DNA of 64,000 bases from Rhinopithecus roxellana (taxonomy: Eukaryota > Chordata > Mammalia > Primates > Cercopithecidae): the NCBI RefSeq assembly GCF_007565055.1, contig NC_044556.1:133461808-133525807 (forward strand). Reading direction: 5' to 3'. Both the position numbers and the translations under genes were made by a program. Of this stretch, positions 32,486 to 44,884 are shown piece after piece (position 1 is the first letter of the stretch; each line of letters opens with the position of its first letter). Under the pieces are notes generated by a model that saw only the letters and a program-made list of their open reading frames with translations, ran no database searches and was not told where the DNA came from.

Positions 32486-32806
32486 TTGACATTGAAAGGA
32501 AGAGAAAGAGAGAGAGGGAAGGAAGGAAGGAAGGAAGGAAGGAAGGAAGGAAGGAAGGAAGGAAGGAAGGAAGGAAGGAGGAAGGAAGGAGGGAGGGAGG
32601 GAGGGAGGGAGGGAGGGAGGGAGGGAGGGAGGGAGGGAGGGAGGGAGGGAGGGAGGGAGGGAGGGAGGGGAGAGGAGGGAGGCAGGAAGGGACAGAAAGG
32701 AAAAGGAAAGGAAAGGAAAGGGAAGGAAAGGGAAAGAAAAGGAAAGGGAAAGGAAAGGAAAAAAGAAAAGGAAAGGAAGGGAAAGAAAGGAAAGGAAAGA
32801 GGAAGG
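32486..32806 (+). repeat. Long GGAA / GGGA / GGAAA purine tract
   Basis: About 320 bases of uninterrupted purines on the plus strand: (GGAA)n at 32518-32578, (GGGA)n of about 20 units at 32589-32669, then mixed GGAAA. It lies inside L1 ORF2 sequence and expanded there. Both strands give long low-complexity open frames that are not genes. Confidence 0.95.
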
Positions 32807-34000
32807 ATCTTACACCCATGCAAAAATGAACACAAAATGAATCATACACCTCAGTGTAAAATGTAGAAATATAAAACCTCTAGAAGGAAAACAGCATTTT
32901 GTATGATCTTAGGCTTAGTAATGAATTTTTAGGTATGATACCAAAAGCACAATCCATAAATGGAAAAATGTGATAAACTGGACTCATCAGAATTAAAAAC
33001 TTTGGCTTTTCCACCAAACCTGCCCCCCCCCCCAAAAAAAATGCTGTTAGTAGAATAAAATACACGCTACAGACTGGGAAAAAAGTTCCAAGTCATGTAT
33101 CAATAAAGAACTTGTAACCAAAATATAAATAACTCATAACAAGAAAAACAACCCAATTTTAAAAAGACAAAAAGAGATCTGAGCAGATACTTTTCCGAAG
33201 AAGATTCACAAGTGGCAAATAAGCATATGAAAAGATGCTCACAATAGTCATTGGAGAAATGCAAATGAAAATTACAATAAGATACCTCAACATACCTATT
33301 AGAATGGCAACTTTTAAAAAAAAATAATAGTTCCAAATGCTGATTAAGACATATGGTGCAACAAGCACTCTTGTTCATTCCTTGTGGTAATGCAAAATGG
33401 CAGAATTGACTTTGTCAGTTTCTTACAAAGTTAAACATACACTTATCATATGGCCCAACAATACCACTCCTAGGTAATTACCAAACTGAATTGAAAACTT
33501 GTATTTATAGAAACCGATAAATGAATATTTATAGCAACTTTGTTCATAATTACCAAAAACTAGAAGTAACTGAGATATCCTCAAGAGGCAAGCAGATTAA
33601 CATATTGTGGTGAATCATACAACAGAATGCTACTCAGCAATAAAAGGAGATTATTGATTCACATAACAACATAGATGAATCTTAAATAAATTTTTGCTAA
33701 GTTAAGGAAGCCAGACCTAAAAGACCACAACCTATTTTATTTTATTAATATGACATTCTGCTAAAGGCAAAGCTATAGAAACAGATAAGACAGATCAGTG
33801 GTTGCCACGTGTTGAGAAGAGGTTGACTGCAAAGGGGCCACACAAGACAATTTTTAGGGTAATAGAACAGTTTCACAAAATACTGTGGTGGTAGATTCTT
33901 TACTCTATGCATTTGTCAACACTCACAGAAGGTACATTTATTCTAACTAAGGTATAATGTGTTATAAACCTAAGTGAAATTTACTGTATACAATTTTTTA

Positions 34001-34413
34001 AAAAACCAACCACGTTCTGGGGAGATTCCAGGATGAAATGCAGACTGACAAATCTGTGTTACAAATATATGACATAACCTGACTAAAATGGTTGGGGAAA
34101 AAGGAGCTGACCTAAGTAACTTTGGAAAGGTGTTTTAACTGGACACTGTAAAGCTAAAGCAAAATCAACTATACATAAATGCTTTTCTTTAATTGGTCAT
34201 TATGTTTCGGGAGTATGAGTTAGCAGTTCTGAAACTACTTTACATGTATACTAAGGCTGAACAAATAAGTAAATAAATTGTAGTTAATGGAAGCCAGCTT
34301 TCTCACTGTCGGAGAAAGAAGTTACAAACAAGCAAGCAGAGAAGACTGAAATGAATCCTGTGGTTCTAAATAAAGTTGGCAATAACAATGTGAATTCAAT
34401 GTGTGTGTGCGTG

Positions 34414-34453
<40 letters not shown>

Positions 34454-34837
34454 ATTTGAGACTCAGAGTTTAAGGTTTTTCTAGGGGGCTAGTACTAAAA
34501 AGGTATTCTCTGCCTGGCAACTACCACAATGTCAGACTCTCTGAAGGAAGCAGTAGTTCAGTGCCTCAAGTGGACAAAACAGCCTTAACAAAGTAGGAGA
34601 CTTTTCATGTTGGTTTGGGGAACTTTTCACAAGCCAAGTTCCCAGATGTCAGGCAAGAGTTAATCTTTAAGCAGCCTCTTCTAAGGATATCAGCCTTGGG
34701 TTTGCAGTATTGATTCTTTCCTGTGTAGGGATAACAAACAGAAACAGGAGCCAACCTGAAACCACCCCTAAAAACCCAAATTGGAACAATTTGAACAAGA
34801 AAATCAATAATTATATTATTGGATTACAAGCCAAACA
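34001..34837. other. No gene seen; contains a (TG)n run
   Basis: It may belong to the surrounding L1M 3' region. A (TG)n run lies at 34400-34450. Confidence 0.4.
34400..34450 (+). repeat. (TG)n microsatellite
   Basis: About 50 bases of TG with a short GCGTGCA interruption. Confidence 0.92.
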
Positions 34838-35396
34838 AACTATATATATATAAAATAAATATATAAATATAAATATATATAAAATAAATATATAACTGTA
34901 TTGTGCAACTATATTTTTATATATTAGAACTATGTATTTAGATATTTGATTATATATATTAATAAATGTAAATATTTATTGATTTATAAATATATAAATA
35001 TATATTATTTATACATTTATAGATAGATATTTTATAGATATAAGATTATATATTTTATATATTTAATGTATTAGAGATATTTAGAGAGATGGTGTATATA
35101 TTTAGTAAATAGATAAAATAGAAGATATATGTTTAGATTAGAGAATACATAAAATAGATATAAGATATATGAAATATATAGATGTTATAGGATATTAGAT
35201 ATAATAATATACAATATTAAATATAGATAAAATAGATTATATATAATAATCTATAAAATAGATATTATATATAAATATTTATATATATTTTATATATATA
35301 TTATATATAAATATTTCTATATTTTAATGTATTTTATATATTATACATATTTATATATAAATATATAACTATATATATTTTTTATATATATATTAC
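34838..35396. repeat. 560-base AT-rich island, (TATA/ATAAA)n-like
   Basis: Nearly all A and T, built of shifting tatata, aataaa and agatat units with only scattered G and hardly any C. It has many short self-complementary runs. Confidence 0.9.
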
Positions 35397-35469
35397 AAAC
35401 AAGTAAATGAATAAACAAATAAATAAATTGGGGAAGAAGAGCAAAACTTCCTTACAGAAGAATTCTAAA

Positions 35470-36313
35470 TTATAAGTGTAGAAGGAATGAGGGACATTTA
35501 AAATCACTATCAGAGCACGTTAGTAATATCTGCTGCCGGTAAGATCCACTAAAATTAATAGGTAAAACCTTAAGGAGAAGCAGCATATTTGTGTAGCCTG
35601 AAAGTATCCCATCAAAAAATATTTAGTAATTATTGTGGTAGCTTAAACATATGTCCATGAATTATTTGATAATCCTTCCTCTAGAAGATGAAGCCTGATT
35701 CACTTGTCCTTGAGTGTAGATCGGACTTACTGATTGTTTCGAATGAATAGAGAATGGAAAGGGAAAATGGTAACTTTACGGTGAAGAAACCTGGCAGGCA
35801 CTACCTTAACCAAGTCATCACAGTTAACATCATCAGTAAACAAGTTATATTGATCATGTACCCTCAATATGATGTGATGAGAGGACAACTCTACCTCCAT
35901 GATATTGTTTTCCAAAAATCCATAATTCAGTCCAATCATGAGAAAACTTCAGAAAAAGCCCCATTCAGGGATATTCTATGAAATACTTGACCAGTGGTCT
36001 TCAAAATTGTCAGTCATGGAAAAACAAGACTGAGAAACAGATTGAGGGAGACTTAGACATGATAATTAAATGTAACACAGTCTCCTGCAATAGATCTCAG
36101 AACCAAAAAAGGAAACATTAGTGAAATCTGAATGAAGTCTGTAGTTTAATTAACAGTATGGCACCAATAATTTCACAATTTCAATCACTGTACTGTGGTT
36201 ATATAACATAACATTAGCGGAAACTAGATGAAGGATATCCATGAACTTTCTGCACTGTATTTGCAACTTTTCTGTAAATCTGAGCTTATTTCAAAATAAA
36301 TGTTTTAAAAAAG
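35470..36313 (+). repeat. L1M-type 3' UTR
   Basis: The end ('caatcactgtactgtggttatataac...aaatgtttt') and A-rich terminus are typical of an L1M 3' end. The 5' portion is less certain. Confidence 0.55.
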
Positions 36314-36476
36314 TACTTGCACTGGCACATACTAGCTAGTATCTCATGTTAGCTTCTCTTTGTTAGTTCCCTTGATAATGCTAGAGAACGATAGTGCAGG
36401 GAAATCTCTCTACTCCAAATAAAAAGTGTTTTTCTAAGGATAAGTGATTGTAGTGGCATTTATAATTGCTTTCGTT

Positions 36477-37341
36477 AGTCCATTCAGGCTGCTATAACAA
36501 AGTACCGTAAACTCAGTGGCTTATAAGTAGCAGCAATTTTTCAAAGTTCTGGAGGCTGCGAAGTCTAAGATGAAGGCACCAGCAGATTCAATATCTGGTG
36601 AGGATCTGGTTCATAGGCACTTTCTCAGTGTGTCCTCACCTGATGAAGGGGGTGAGAGGTTTCTCTTCAGTCCCTTTTATAAGGGCACTAATTCCATTCA
36701 TGAAGATAATGATCTAATCACTTCCCCAAAGGCCCCACTGTTACTGAGCAAAAGGGCTCACTACCCAAGGCACTAGACCCAAGGCACTAGAAGCCAATAC
36801 TATGACACCAGGTTTTTGAGAAAAGCTTTTATTTTGAATCAATCAACAAGGAGAGAAGAGTCCAGATCAAATCTGTCTCCCTGTGCTGTTTTTAAGGCAG
36901 TCATTTTATTAGAAAGGGTTTATGGGCTAGATTCTGGGATCAGTAGGTGACTAAAGAAAGGGGAGGTCTGGAAAGTCCTCAGGCATGCACAGTTATCTCT
37001 TCATGCTACCTCATGAATCACATTTGCAAATTTGGGGAACTTAGTAGGAAACATGGTGGAAATGAAAATTTTATCCTGCAGAGACTCCAGTTGACCATGT
37101 TGGTTCCAATAAATTTCAGTCTTTTTTTTTTTTCTTTTAATATCACAAGCAGAGGGAAATTTCAGCATTTCAGCAAGTTGTTTCTTTTCTTATCTGCCCT
37201 CATACAAGCTCAATAATTTGTTATTCACTGGATTCTTTAACTCTGTGGCACAATTTCACCACCTAATAATACCATCATCTTAAGAGTTAGGATTTCAATA
37301 TATGAATTGGGTAGGGACACAAACATTCAGACCATAACAAT
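36477..37341 (-). repeat. MLT1-type MaLR LTR, antisense, split by an ERV1-type LTR
   Basis: 'ttagtccattcaggctgctataacaaagtaccgtaaac' at the left and 'ggatttcaatatatgaattgggtagggacacaaacattcagacc' at the right are the two ends of an antisense MaLR LTR. The inner element occupies 36739-37258. Confidence 0.85.
36739..37258 (-). repeat. ERV1-type LTR inserted in MLT1 (520 bases)
   Basis: The ends are TG and CA, and the flanks are CCAC at 36735-36738 and 37259-37262, a 4-base duplication as in ERV1. On the minus strand an AATAAA lies about 100 bases before its end, followed by a U5-like 'cccttttgctcagtaaca'. A 14-base tandem (acccaaggcactag) lies at 36763-36790. Exact family not assigned. Confidence 0.8.
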
Positions 37342-37738
37342 AAGCGTGGGAAATTTCTTTGCCCTTTAAATGAACAATATCATGATGAGAAGATACCAGG
37401 CTGACCCTTTTAAAAGTTAGTGCTTCTGACCAATGTCAATTTTGAGTAGCTGAGGACACGTTGGTTTCATTGTCCTGTTAGTGGAGACTGGTTTTCAGAG
37501 TGTCATCATGGCTGGAGAACCAGGTCTGGACACATGATCACTCAGGGGCAAGGTGAGTGAGCTACGCATGCCCCTGATTTGACGGTGCAGGCCCTACACC
37601 TACCAGCTCAACTATCCAATCCCGTGTTTTGAGGTTATTTGGAGGTATATGATCCAGGATGCCAACACTAAAACCAGAAACACCTAAAAATGAGGCATTG
37701 TAAAAACGATGGCAAATTATTGTTTCGGTCTATTTCAA

Positions 37739-37744
<6 letters not shown>
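37342..37744. other. No gene or repeat recognised
   Basis: Relatively GC-balanced sequence (37430-37660) that could be an undetected old LTR. Confidence 0.35.
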
Positions 37745-37778
<34 letters not shown>

Positions 37779-37819
37779 ACTGGCCCTAAGTGTTCTTACC
37801 ACTGGCCCTAAGTGTTCTA
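37745..37819. repeat. T(31) followed by a 22-base tandem duplication
   Basis: Thirty-one T (37745-37775) followed by two copies of a unit starting accactggccctaag (37776-37797 and 37798-37819), differing only in the last base. No Alu or L1 body is attached. Confidence 0.9.
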
Positions 37820-39536
37820 GGTGCTAGTGACTTCAACAGTGGTCAAGTGAGAGGCTGGGGAAGGGTGGAGTGGCAATTTTGGAATATGGACTTGTAAAGC
37901 TGTTTTGTATTATTACCTGTGCTTCATCCTACATTAAAATGTTTTTTTCTTTCATTGAAGAAGAGCTTTGTAGTTTTACCTTGGCTAAGCTCTTTCTTAC
38001 TCAGAGGCTTTTGCAAAGCCACACTGAAGTCATTTTTGCTTATTATTTGTGCTTCTACCTACTTCCAAAAAGGATCTAAGATGACTTATTCCCCAAACAA
38101 TTGTGCTAACCCTAGGCCTTCATTCTCTCCCAGACCATCTGTTCCTCTTTACCATGAAGTCATAGTACTATATTTGTGACAGCACAATCATTTCCATGGC
38201 AACAGGATGTGGTCCTCATCACTGAATCCTGATTTCACTCTGACAAAGATCAAGCAGCAGGGGATTGGGTAGTATATTCTGACATTTTCTATTATTTTTC
38301 AAGTTTAGTGTCTCTCTGAAGAAATTCCTACTTTTGATTCTAAAATTTTATACTCAGCCTAGGTATATGTTTTTGCAGTGTTTACATATGAAGTATTTGC
38401 CCAGCAAATAATTAGACATGCAAGCCAAAAATAATAGTTTGAGAAAAATCACACAAATCTATACACACGCACACACACACACACACACACACACTATGAT
38501 ATGTAAACTTGCTTGAAAGTGAGATGATTAGCAAATGCCATTCTGGTTTGGATAAAAGAAAAAAGAACAGCAAATCCATTTAAAAGACAAGAAACTTCTA
38601 AGCCTAAGAAATTTGCTTTGATGACTGTGATAAGCAGTGGAAGGGACCTGACCTAGTTCTTACTCAATGCTTTCCTTATCTTCTTTAGCACAAATAAGAC
38701 ACAAAAGGGCCTTCCCATGTGAACTCAGACTATCTGACCAGGGAAAGGTAGATGGACAGCTTTATTCATATGAATGACCAACATTCGTATAATTTTCTCC
38801 ATTTGCTTTGATTGCACACAGTTTAATTACACAGTATTTGGAGAAATTCCTTAGAATACTATTGCTATACCATGAAATTGAGTTAAAAGTATAAACTTTA
38901 AAAAGGGAACTAGTTACTACAGCATCACAAAAAAATACCTAATTGTTCCATTAATTTAGCAGCTTTACAGGACAGATGGCAAAGACTGTTATAATGAGGC
39001 TCTGCTAGACATATTATATAACATAATGTATACCATATATATTGTATATAGCATGTTACATATGCTTAATGTCATATGTATTATGTAAGATATATATGTC
39101 AGAATAAAAGAGTAACTTGTCAGACTTGATCATGTTCCCTTCCTCTGTTCTCCTCCAGCTTCCTTGCTGAGTCTAAGGGGTAAGTCAGGGAAAGAAATAG
39201 GGAGTAAAGGTGGTAAGGGACAGAAAGAAGAACTGAAGGAGAAACTAAAGCAATTTACATTAAAAAGAAAAAAAGATAAGAATTACCCTCAGTGTAAGGA
39301 AGGGGAAAGGGACAGAGAAAGTAGAGAGGTGAGAGGTGAAGACAGTGATTGAAATTTGAGCAGGAGCATTTGGACAGCAGCTGCTCTGCAGTGTGGGACT
39401 TTGGGGAAACAGGAAAGGAGGATTTTGACTAAGTTCCATTGTTTGTGATGGGATGGGATTGATCACTTTGCTGCTTTTTCAAGAGCCTTCAGTGGAAATA
39501 AATTATTTTTCAAAGCTCTTTAAAGATGGATTTGTC
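37820..39536. other. No gene seen; (AC)n at 38463-38494
   Basis: Mostly unique-looking sequence with a clean 32-base (AC)n run at 38463-38494 and an AT-rich patch near 39010-39095. No exon recognised. Confidence 0.45.
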
Positions 39537-39855
39537 GGCCGGGCGCGGTGGCTCAAGCCTGTAATCCCAGCACTTTGGGAGGCCGAGGCGGGTGGATCAC
39601 GAGGTCAGGAGATCGAGACCATACTGGCTAACACGGTGAAACCCCGTCTCTACTAAAAATACAAAAAAAAAAAAAAAAAACTAGCCGGGCCTGGCGGCGG
39701 CGCCTGTAGTCCCAGCTACTCGGAGGCTGAGGCGGGAGAATGGCGGGAACCCGGGAGGCGGAGCTTGCAGTGAGCGATCGGGAACCCGGGCCACTACACT
39801 CCAACCTGGGCCACAGAGCGAGACTCCGTCTGAAAGACGGAGACAAAATATTCAG
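39537..39855 (+). repeat. AluY variant with rearranged 3' end and no A-tail
   Basis: The head to mid-right arm is normal, with a long A-run in the middle (39660-39680). At about 39775 the right arm shows an extra 'gatcgggaacccggg', and the end reads 'ctccgtctgaaagacggagac', a small palindrome, instead of a poly-A tail. No target duplication is found. Confidence 0.9.
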
Positions 39856-40857
39856 ACGGAATCTAAGGCTACAGAAAGCCTTATTCTGATTTTACAAATG
39901 TATATGTAATCAGCCTCTCTTGAGGAAAATAATCGAGGAAAATAATAAGTGGTGCTACCATTGACTGCTATCTCTGACCCTTGGACATTATGTTGACCAG
40001 AGCTGTCCCAGTCCCAAATAATGTAATATTTGTTGTAGGTGATGTCCAGAGATGGGTGGCCTTCCGTGGTCTGGAGTTTCTAATTCTAATGGAACTTAAT
40101 TTTAGCCTTAAAGGATTTAGGAACTTAGATGAATCAAACATGGAAGGGTAGAAAAAGACACAATGATTGCTTCAGAGAGCCCTAGTGCCAAGCCAGTTTT
40201 TGAGGCCTACGAGAAGGCAAAGGATAATTACAGAGAGCATCATGATACATAAAGGACAGGCTTCACGGACAATTGTAGCATTAAGGCCTGCTCCAATCTC
40301 ATGCTGGTCTGAGTCTTATAACAGACTGTAGTTGCTTCAAAAAATGCAGAGCCTTTACTCACGCATAGGAGTATGGTAATAAGTGGGAAGGAAGTCCTTC
40401 TGTGAAGGTCATCATCACTTTTGATCTCATTATTTTCCTAGTGCAAACATCATAATAGAGGATATGTAATGATTCAGGGGAGGACAAGGTAAGACAAGGT
40501 GAAAATGACCATCAGGATAGAAACGGTAGGCCAGGGCAAGAGTAGGAAGGCTCAGCGATTCCCAAGTGTCCCACCTAACATTAGTGCATGAGATGCGCTG
40601 TGATAAAAAAGAGTTCTGTGGGAAGACAATTTTGGGCACACTGCATAATTGTTTTTCCCTTGGAAAAATACCCACTTGTGTGCTATAGGCTCTGAGGAGT
40701 CCCAACAAGAAAAAAACTTCTGCTTAAACTACTGTTGCCCAAAATTATTTGATCATAAAACACATTTCAGCAACATCTATTCACATTCCAAGAGACTGGT
40801 ATTATTCAGAACATACATTGACTAATATTGGGGCAGATGATGTATGTAAAATCACCT
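39856..40857. other. No gene or repeat recognised
   Basis: About 1 kb of unique-looking sequence. Confidence 0.4.
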
Positions 40858-41169
40858 TGGCTGGGGGCAGTGGCTCAGGCCTGTGATCCCAGCACTTTGC
40901 GAGGCCGAGGTGGGCGAACCACGAGGTCAGAAGATCGAGACCATCCTGGCTAACATGGTGAAACCCCATCTCTACTAAAAAATAGAAAAAATTGGCTGGG
41001 CACGGTGGCGGGCACCTGTAGGCCCAGCTATTCTGGAGGCTGAAGCAGGAGAATGGCATGAACCCAGAGACGGAGCTTGCAGTGAGCCAAGATTGCGCCA
41101 CTGCACTCCAGTCTGGGCGACAGAGCAAGACTCCGTCTCAAAAATAAATAAAATAAAACAAAATAAAAT
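40858..41169 (+). repeat. AluY, sense, (AAATA)n tail
   Basis: AAAATCACCT is repeated at 40848-40857 and 41170-41179. Confidence 0.94.
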
Positions 41170-41179
41170 AAAATCACCT

Positions 41180-41959
41180 CATAACAGGTTATATTACTGT
41201 GATAGCTTTAAAAAATATTGAAGGGCACGGGCCTACTGTCAACCTGTATTCAATTACTGTGACTTTTGGCCTTCCTATAATTTTGGTGTAGGATTTCACC
41301 CTACTATACAGTCAGCGCTTGCTTCATAAAAACTGGGTAGGGTTTGTATGTAACACTCTACAAAGCTTCATCCCTTCCTTCAGTGCTCCCAAATGCTCAT
41401 TACCTTCATGATGCCTGTTACTACCCAGGAACTCTCATTTGGCAAATCTCCAGGACGTAAACTTTTCTTTGCAGAATTGCATGCATCCGTGTCTTTAAAC
41501 TCCCGACCACCAAACCAACCTTATTTTTCGGGAACCGGCTTTCTGCTAGGGAACCAACAAAAAAAATCCATCCTAATGTTACCAGGTTAGCCAGTTACAT
41601 ATTTGCAGCCTGACAGGGACTTCCTGAAAATATAATGCCTTTATCCTAAAATAAAAATAAAAGAAGTTTCATGGTAGGGATTTCCAGAACTGGGACACGT
41701 TAACAAAAGGAAATGTTTTGAGTTAGATAGGACTTTAATGATCCACAGATAGTATCCCTTGGGAAGTCACCTCTTCTCTTTAAAAGAAGGGGACTCAGTC
41801 AGCAGGACGATGCTCTCTTTGAAGGAACCACGCTTGACTGTGTGATATATTTCTTTTCAAAAACACAAGAATCACTGGCACAGAGTCTCATAAGTGTGTG
41901 TAGGGGAGGTATCTATGTTTAATGAATAAATAACTGTCTCTGCCTGGGTTTGGACTTAA
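41180..41959. other. No gene or repeat recognised
   Basis: Unique-looking sequence; a 65-codon frame at 41393-41590 has no recognisable features. Confidence 0.4.
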
Positions 41960-42625
41960 AAACTTTTTTTTTTTTATTTTTGAATAGGTAACACACTCAT
42001 GTATACAAAATCAAGACACAAAAGAGCATATCATGAAAAGTAAGTTTCTCTTTTTTCTCAGTGATTCTGTTTTCCTCCACAGAAGCAACCACTATTACCA
42101 ATTTTTAAATTTCCTTCCATGGACATTCTATATATAAAAATGTATATATGTATTTTTAAACATATATAATTTTTCTTTTTTTACACAGATGGTAGCATAA
42201 TATACACACTACTCTCTTTTATTTATTTATTTTTTTTCATTTATCAAGATATCTTAGATACCTCTCCATATGGAGAGCTAGTGGCTTGGCTATTTTAACA
42301 GCTGAGCGTTGTTCACTGAATGCCTGTGCCATTTTGTTTTGCCATTCTATTGAGGGATATATATGTCGTTGCCAATCTTTTGTATTTTTAACAATACTGC
42401 ATTGAATAGACTCACTGGATAAATACCTAGACATGGAATATGTGTCAATATGTATGTGCATTTTTACTTTTGAAAGATATTTCCAAATTTCTTTCCATCC
42501 TTTACACATCCATAAACTATTGATGACTGGCTACTTCCTCAAACGTTCATCAAAACAATATTTTATCAAATATTTTAATCTTTGACAGTTTGATAGGTGA
42601 AAATTATATGTGATTTTTTTTTTTT
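41960..42625 (-). repeat. L1M 3' region, antisense
   Basis: 'ttgaataggtaacacactcatg', 'ccacagaagcaaccactattacc', 'gttgccaatcttttgtatttttaacaatactgc' and 'tttgataggtgaaaattatatg' follow antisense L1M 3' UTR order. Confidence 0.75.
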
Positions 42626-42756
42626 ACAACACAGGAACCAGAGATAGAGAAGTTGCAACTCAAGTAAGTAGAGTGGTGCTAAATTAAAATAATAAGTTAA
42701 CCTTAGACAAAAAGTAATTTGAGATTTAAGTAGGTTACTTCAAAAAATTAAAGACG

Positions 42757-43041
42757 ACCAGGTGCTGTAGCTCACGCCTGTAACCCCAGCACTTTGGGAG
42801 GCCGAGGCAGGCAGATCACAAGGTCAGGAGATCGAGACCATCCTGGCTAACATGGTGAAACCCTATCGCTAATAAAAATACAAAAAAAATTAGCAGGACA
42901 CGGTGGTGGGTGCCTGTAGTCCCAGTTACTCTGGAGGCTGAGGCAGGAGAATAGCGTGAACCCGGGAGGCGGAGCTTGCAGTGATTGCCACTCCACTCCA
43001 GCCTGGGCGACAGGGCGAGACTCCGTCTCAACAACAAAAAC
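42757..43041 (+). repeat. AluY, sense, small deletion in right arm
   Basis: About 13 bases are missing after 'gcttgcagtga'. The tail is (CAA)n. The flanks share AAATTA..GAC approximately. Confidence 0.92.
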
Positions 43042-44039
43042 AACAAATTAGACACTTTCTACCAAGAGGCCTTACACATGCATAATTCTGACGGACACTT
43101 TTAGAAAAGGAGGAAAGCCCATAATCTCCTGAGAGTTTTCTAGCTTCACAATTCTGTGATTTCTGTAACTCCATGAAATAAGAAAATATTGAACAGTGAG
43201 AAGAATACTTTCATTACTGATCCATCCATGATCACAGTTTAGAAAATAAAGGGAAAACGTTTCTTTTGTAAATCACTTAATATAAATCAGGAGAAAAGAG
43301 GGGGACTACAGCTGTCTCCACTTCTGATTCACCTCAGCCTCCTAGTCTGGTGGCCACATCCAGGACCTTAAAATTAGCTGGAACCAGTTAACCTCCCAAA
43401 TTTCAAATTCATGACTCTTACCATTTGACCACAGCTTCTGGCCTTCCAGTCACCTCATTTCATTATTGTCACCACACTTGTTCTCTCAATTGACGAGGCC
43501 TTTCCCCTTTCCTCTTTCTCCACCCAAGACTACCCACTTTTCTCCCCAGTGAGAAATGTAGCTATATCACTAGCCATCTTTGCTTCCTTCTTTCCTAACA
43601 TAAACATGCACTATAAACTTAGATGTTTATGAAATACTTAATTTTTCTGTGAATAAATTCAACTTCAATTGCAAGCCTCCATCCTAACATATAATCTTGG
43701 CAAATTCCCTGCCTTTCTCTGGATTGTATCTACATTTCAGAGTTTGGGGATTGTATTATGACATAGCGGGTGGACGGGGTTTCAGGGACCTCTGCTACAC
43801 ATACTGCAGCCACCTTCTCTTTGCACTGGCAGTCTGTAGATCAACATCGTCAACTGTCTGATTGTCAGAGCATGCTGGATGCTGCTAGGCTGTCAACTCC
43901 TTCAGGCCCTTGGGTGCACAGGAAGTCATTCCTCTGCTTCTCTGCTGCATAAGGTTGGTTTGGGCCCATGCTCCTAGACATCACTGACAACACTCAGTCT
44001 TTCTTTGTCCTTTCATGAAAACAAACAAAATATTTCAAA
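43042..44039. other. No gene or repeat recognised
   Basis: About 1 kb, in part pyrimidine-rich; a possible old L2 cannot be excluded. Confidence 0.4.
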
Positions 44040-44880
44040 GTATGAATGATAATATAAAGCATCCATGTACTTATCACCCCAAATGAACTGTTACTGTCTT
44101 TTCATATTTCCATCAAAGTATTTTTTAAAGAAATAAAGATAGGCCGGGTGCGGTGGCTCAAGCCTGTAATCCCAGCACTTTGGGAGGCTGAGACGGGTAG
44201 ATCATGAGGTCAGGAGATCGAGACCATCCTGGCTAACACGGTGAAACCCCGTCTCTACTAAAAAATACAAAAAACTAGCCGGGCGTGGTGGCGGGCACCT
44301 GTAGTTCCAGCTATTCGGGAGGCTGAGGAAGGAGAATGGCGTAAACCGGTAGGCGGAGCTTGCAGTGAGCTGAGATCCGGCCACTGCACTCCAGCCTGGG
44401 CGACAGAGTGAGACTCCATCTCAAAAAAAAAAACAAAACAAAACAAAAAAAAAGAAATAAAGATAAAGGTCAAGTCTCCCATATGTCCTTCCTAGAATAA
44501 TTCCTTTACTTTCTTTACTCCCCAGAGGTAATCACTATCATGAATTTGGTGCAAATCTGCTAGTCCATGTTGATATGCTTTCGTTTGACATAATTGTAGA
44601 AAAACACAATATCTTGTATTGTTTTTTAAAAGTGTATGCACACAGTATCATACGGATAAAATATGCTGCAACTTGATGTTGCAGAATGTTTTCAAAATAC
44701 ATCCATATACTGATATAAAGTCAATTTGTTATTTTAATTTCTGTACTGTATATCATAGAATGAATACACAACAGTTTGTTCCCATTCATTCATTCTTGGG
44801 TTGTTTCTAGTGTTTTGTTGATACAAACAAATATTGCAACAACTATCCCTTCCTATACTTTTTCACCATATAGTACTAAC
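44040..44880 (-). repeat. L1M 3' region, antisense, with AluY
   Basis: 'aatataaagcatccatgtacttatcacccc', 'ccccagaggtaatcactatcatg' and 'ttgggttgtttctagtgttttg' mark antisense L1M 3' sequence, related to the copy at 41.96 kb. Confidence 0.7.
44142..44450 (+). repeat. AluY, Old World monkey type
   Basis: Monkey-type right arm (gcgtaaacc, gagatccggcc). AAAGAAATAAAGATA is repeated exactly at 44127-44141 and 44451-44465. Confidence 0.96.
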
Positions 44881-44884
44881 TAGT

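Larger units (their letters stand above)
32030..34000 (+). repeat. L1 (M-type), ORF2 C-terminal end and 3' region, broken
   Basis: L1 ORF2-like sequence runs from 'gaatacatagaccatt...catacagtcaattg' through 'ccaaaagcacaatccataaatgg', 'agcatatgaaaagatgctcac', 'gcccaacaataccactcctagg' and 'actcagcaataaaagg'. It encodes the C-terminal part of the L1 reverse transcriptase protein with many stops. It is interrupted by an AluY and a GGAA/GGGA tract. Confidence 0.88.

Noticed and set aside
32440..32866. Three overlapping open frames of 126-131 codons on both strands
   Set aside because: They are translations of the GGAA/GGGA tract (PSLP or KEGR repeats), not genes.
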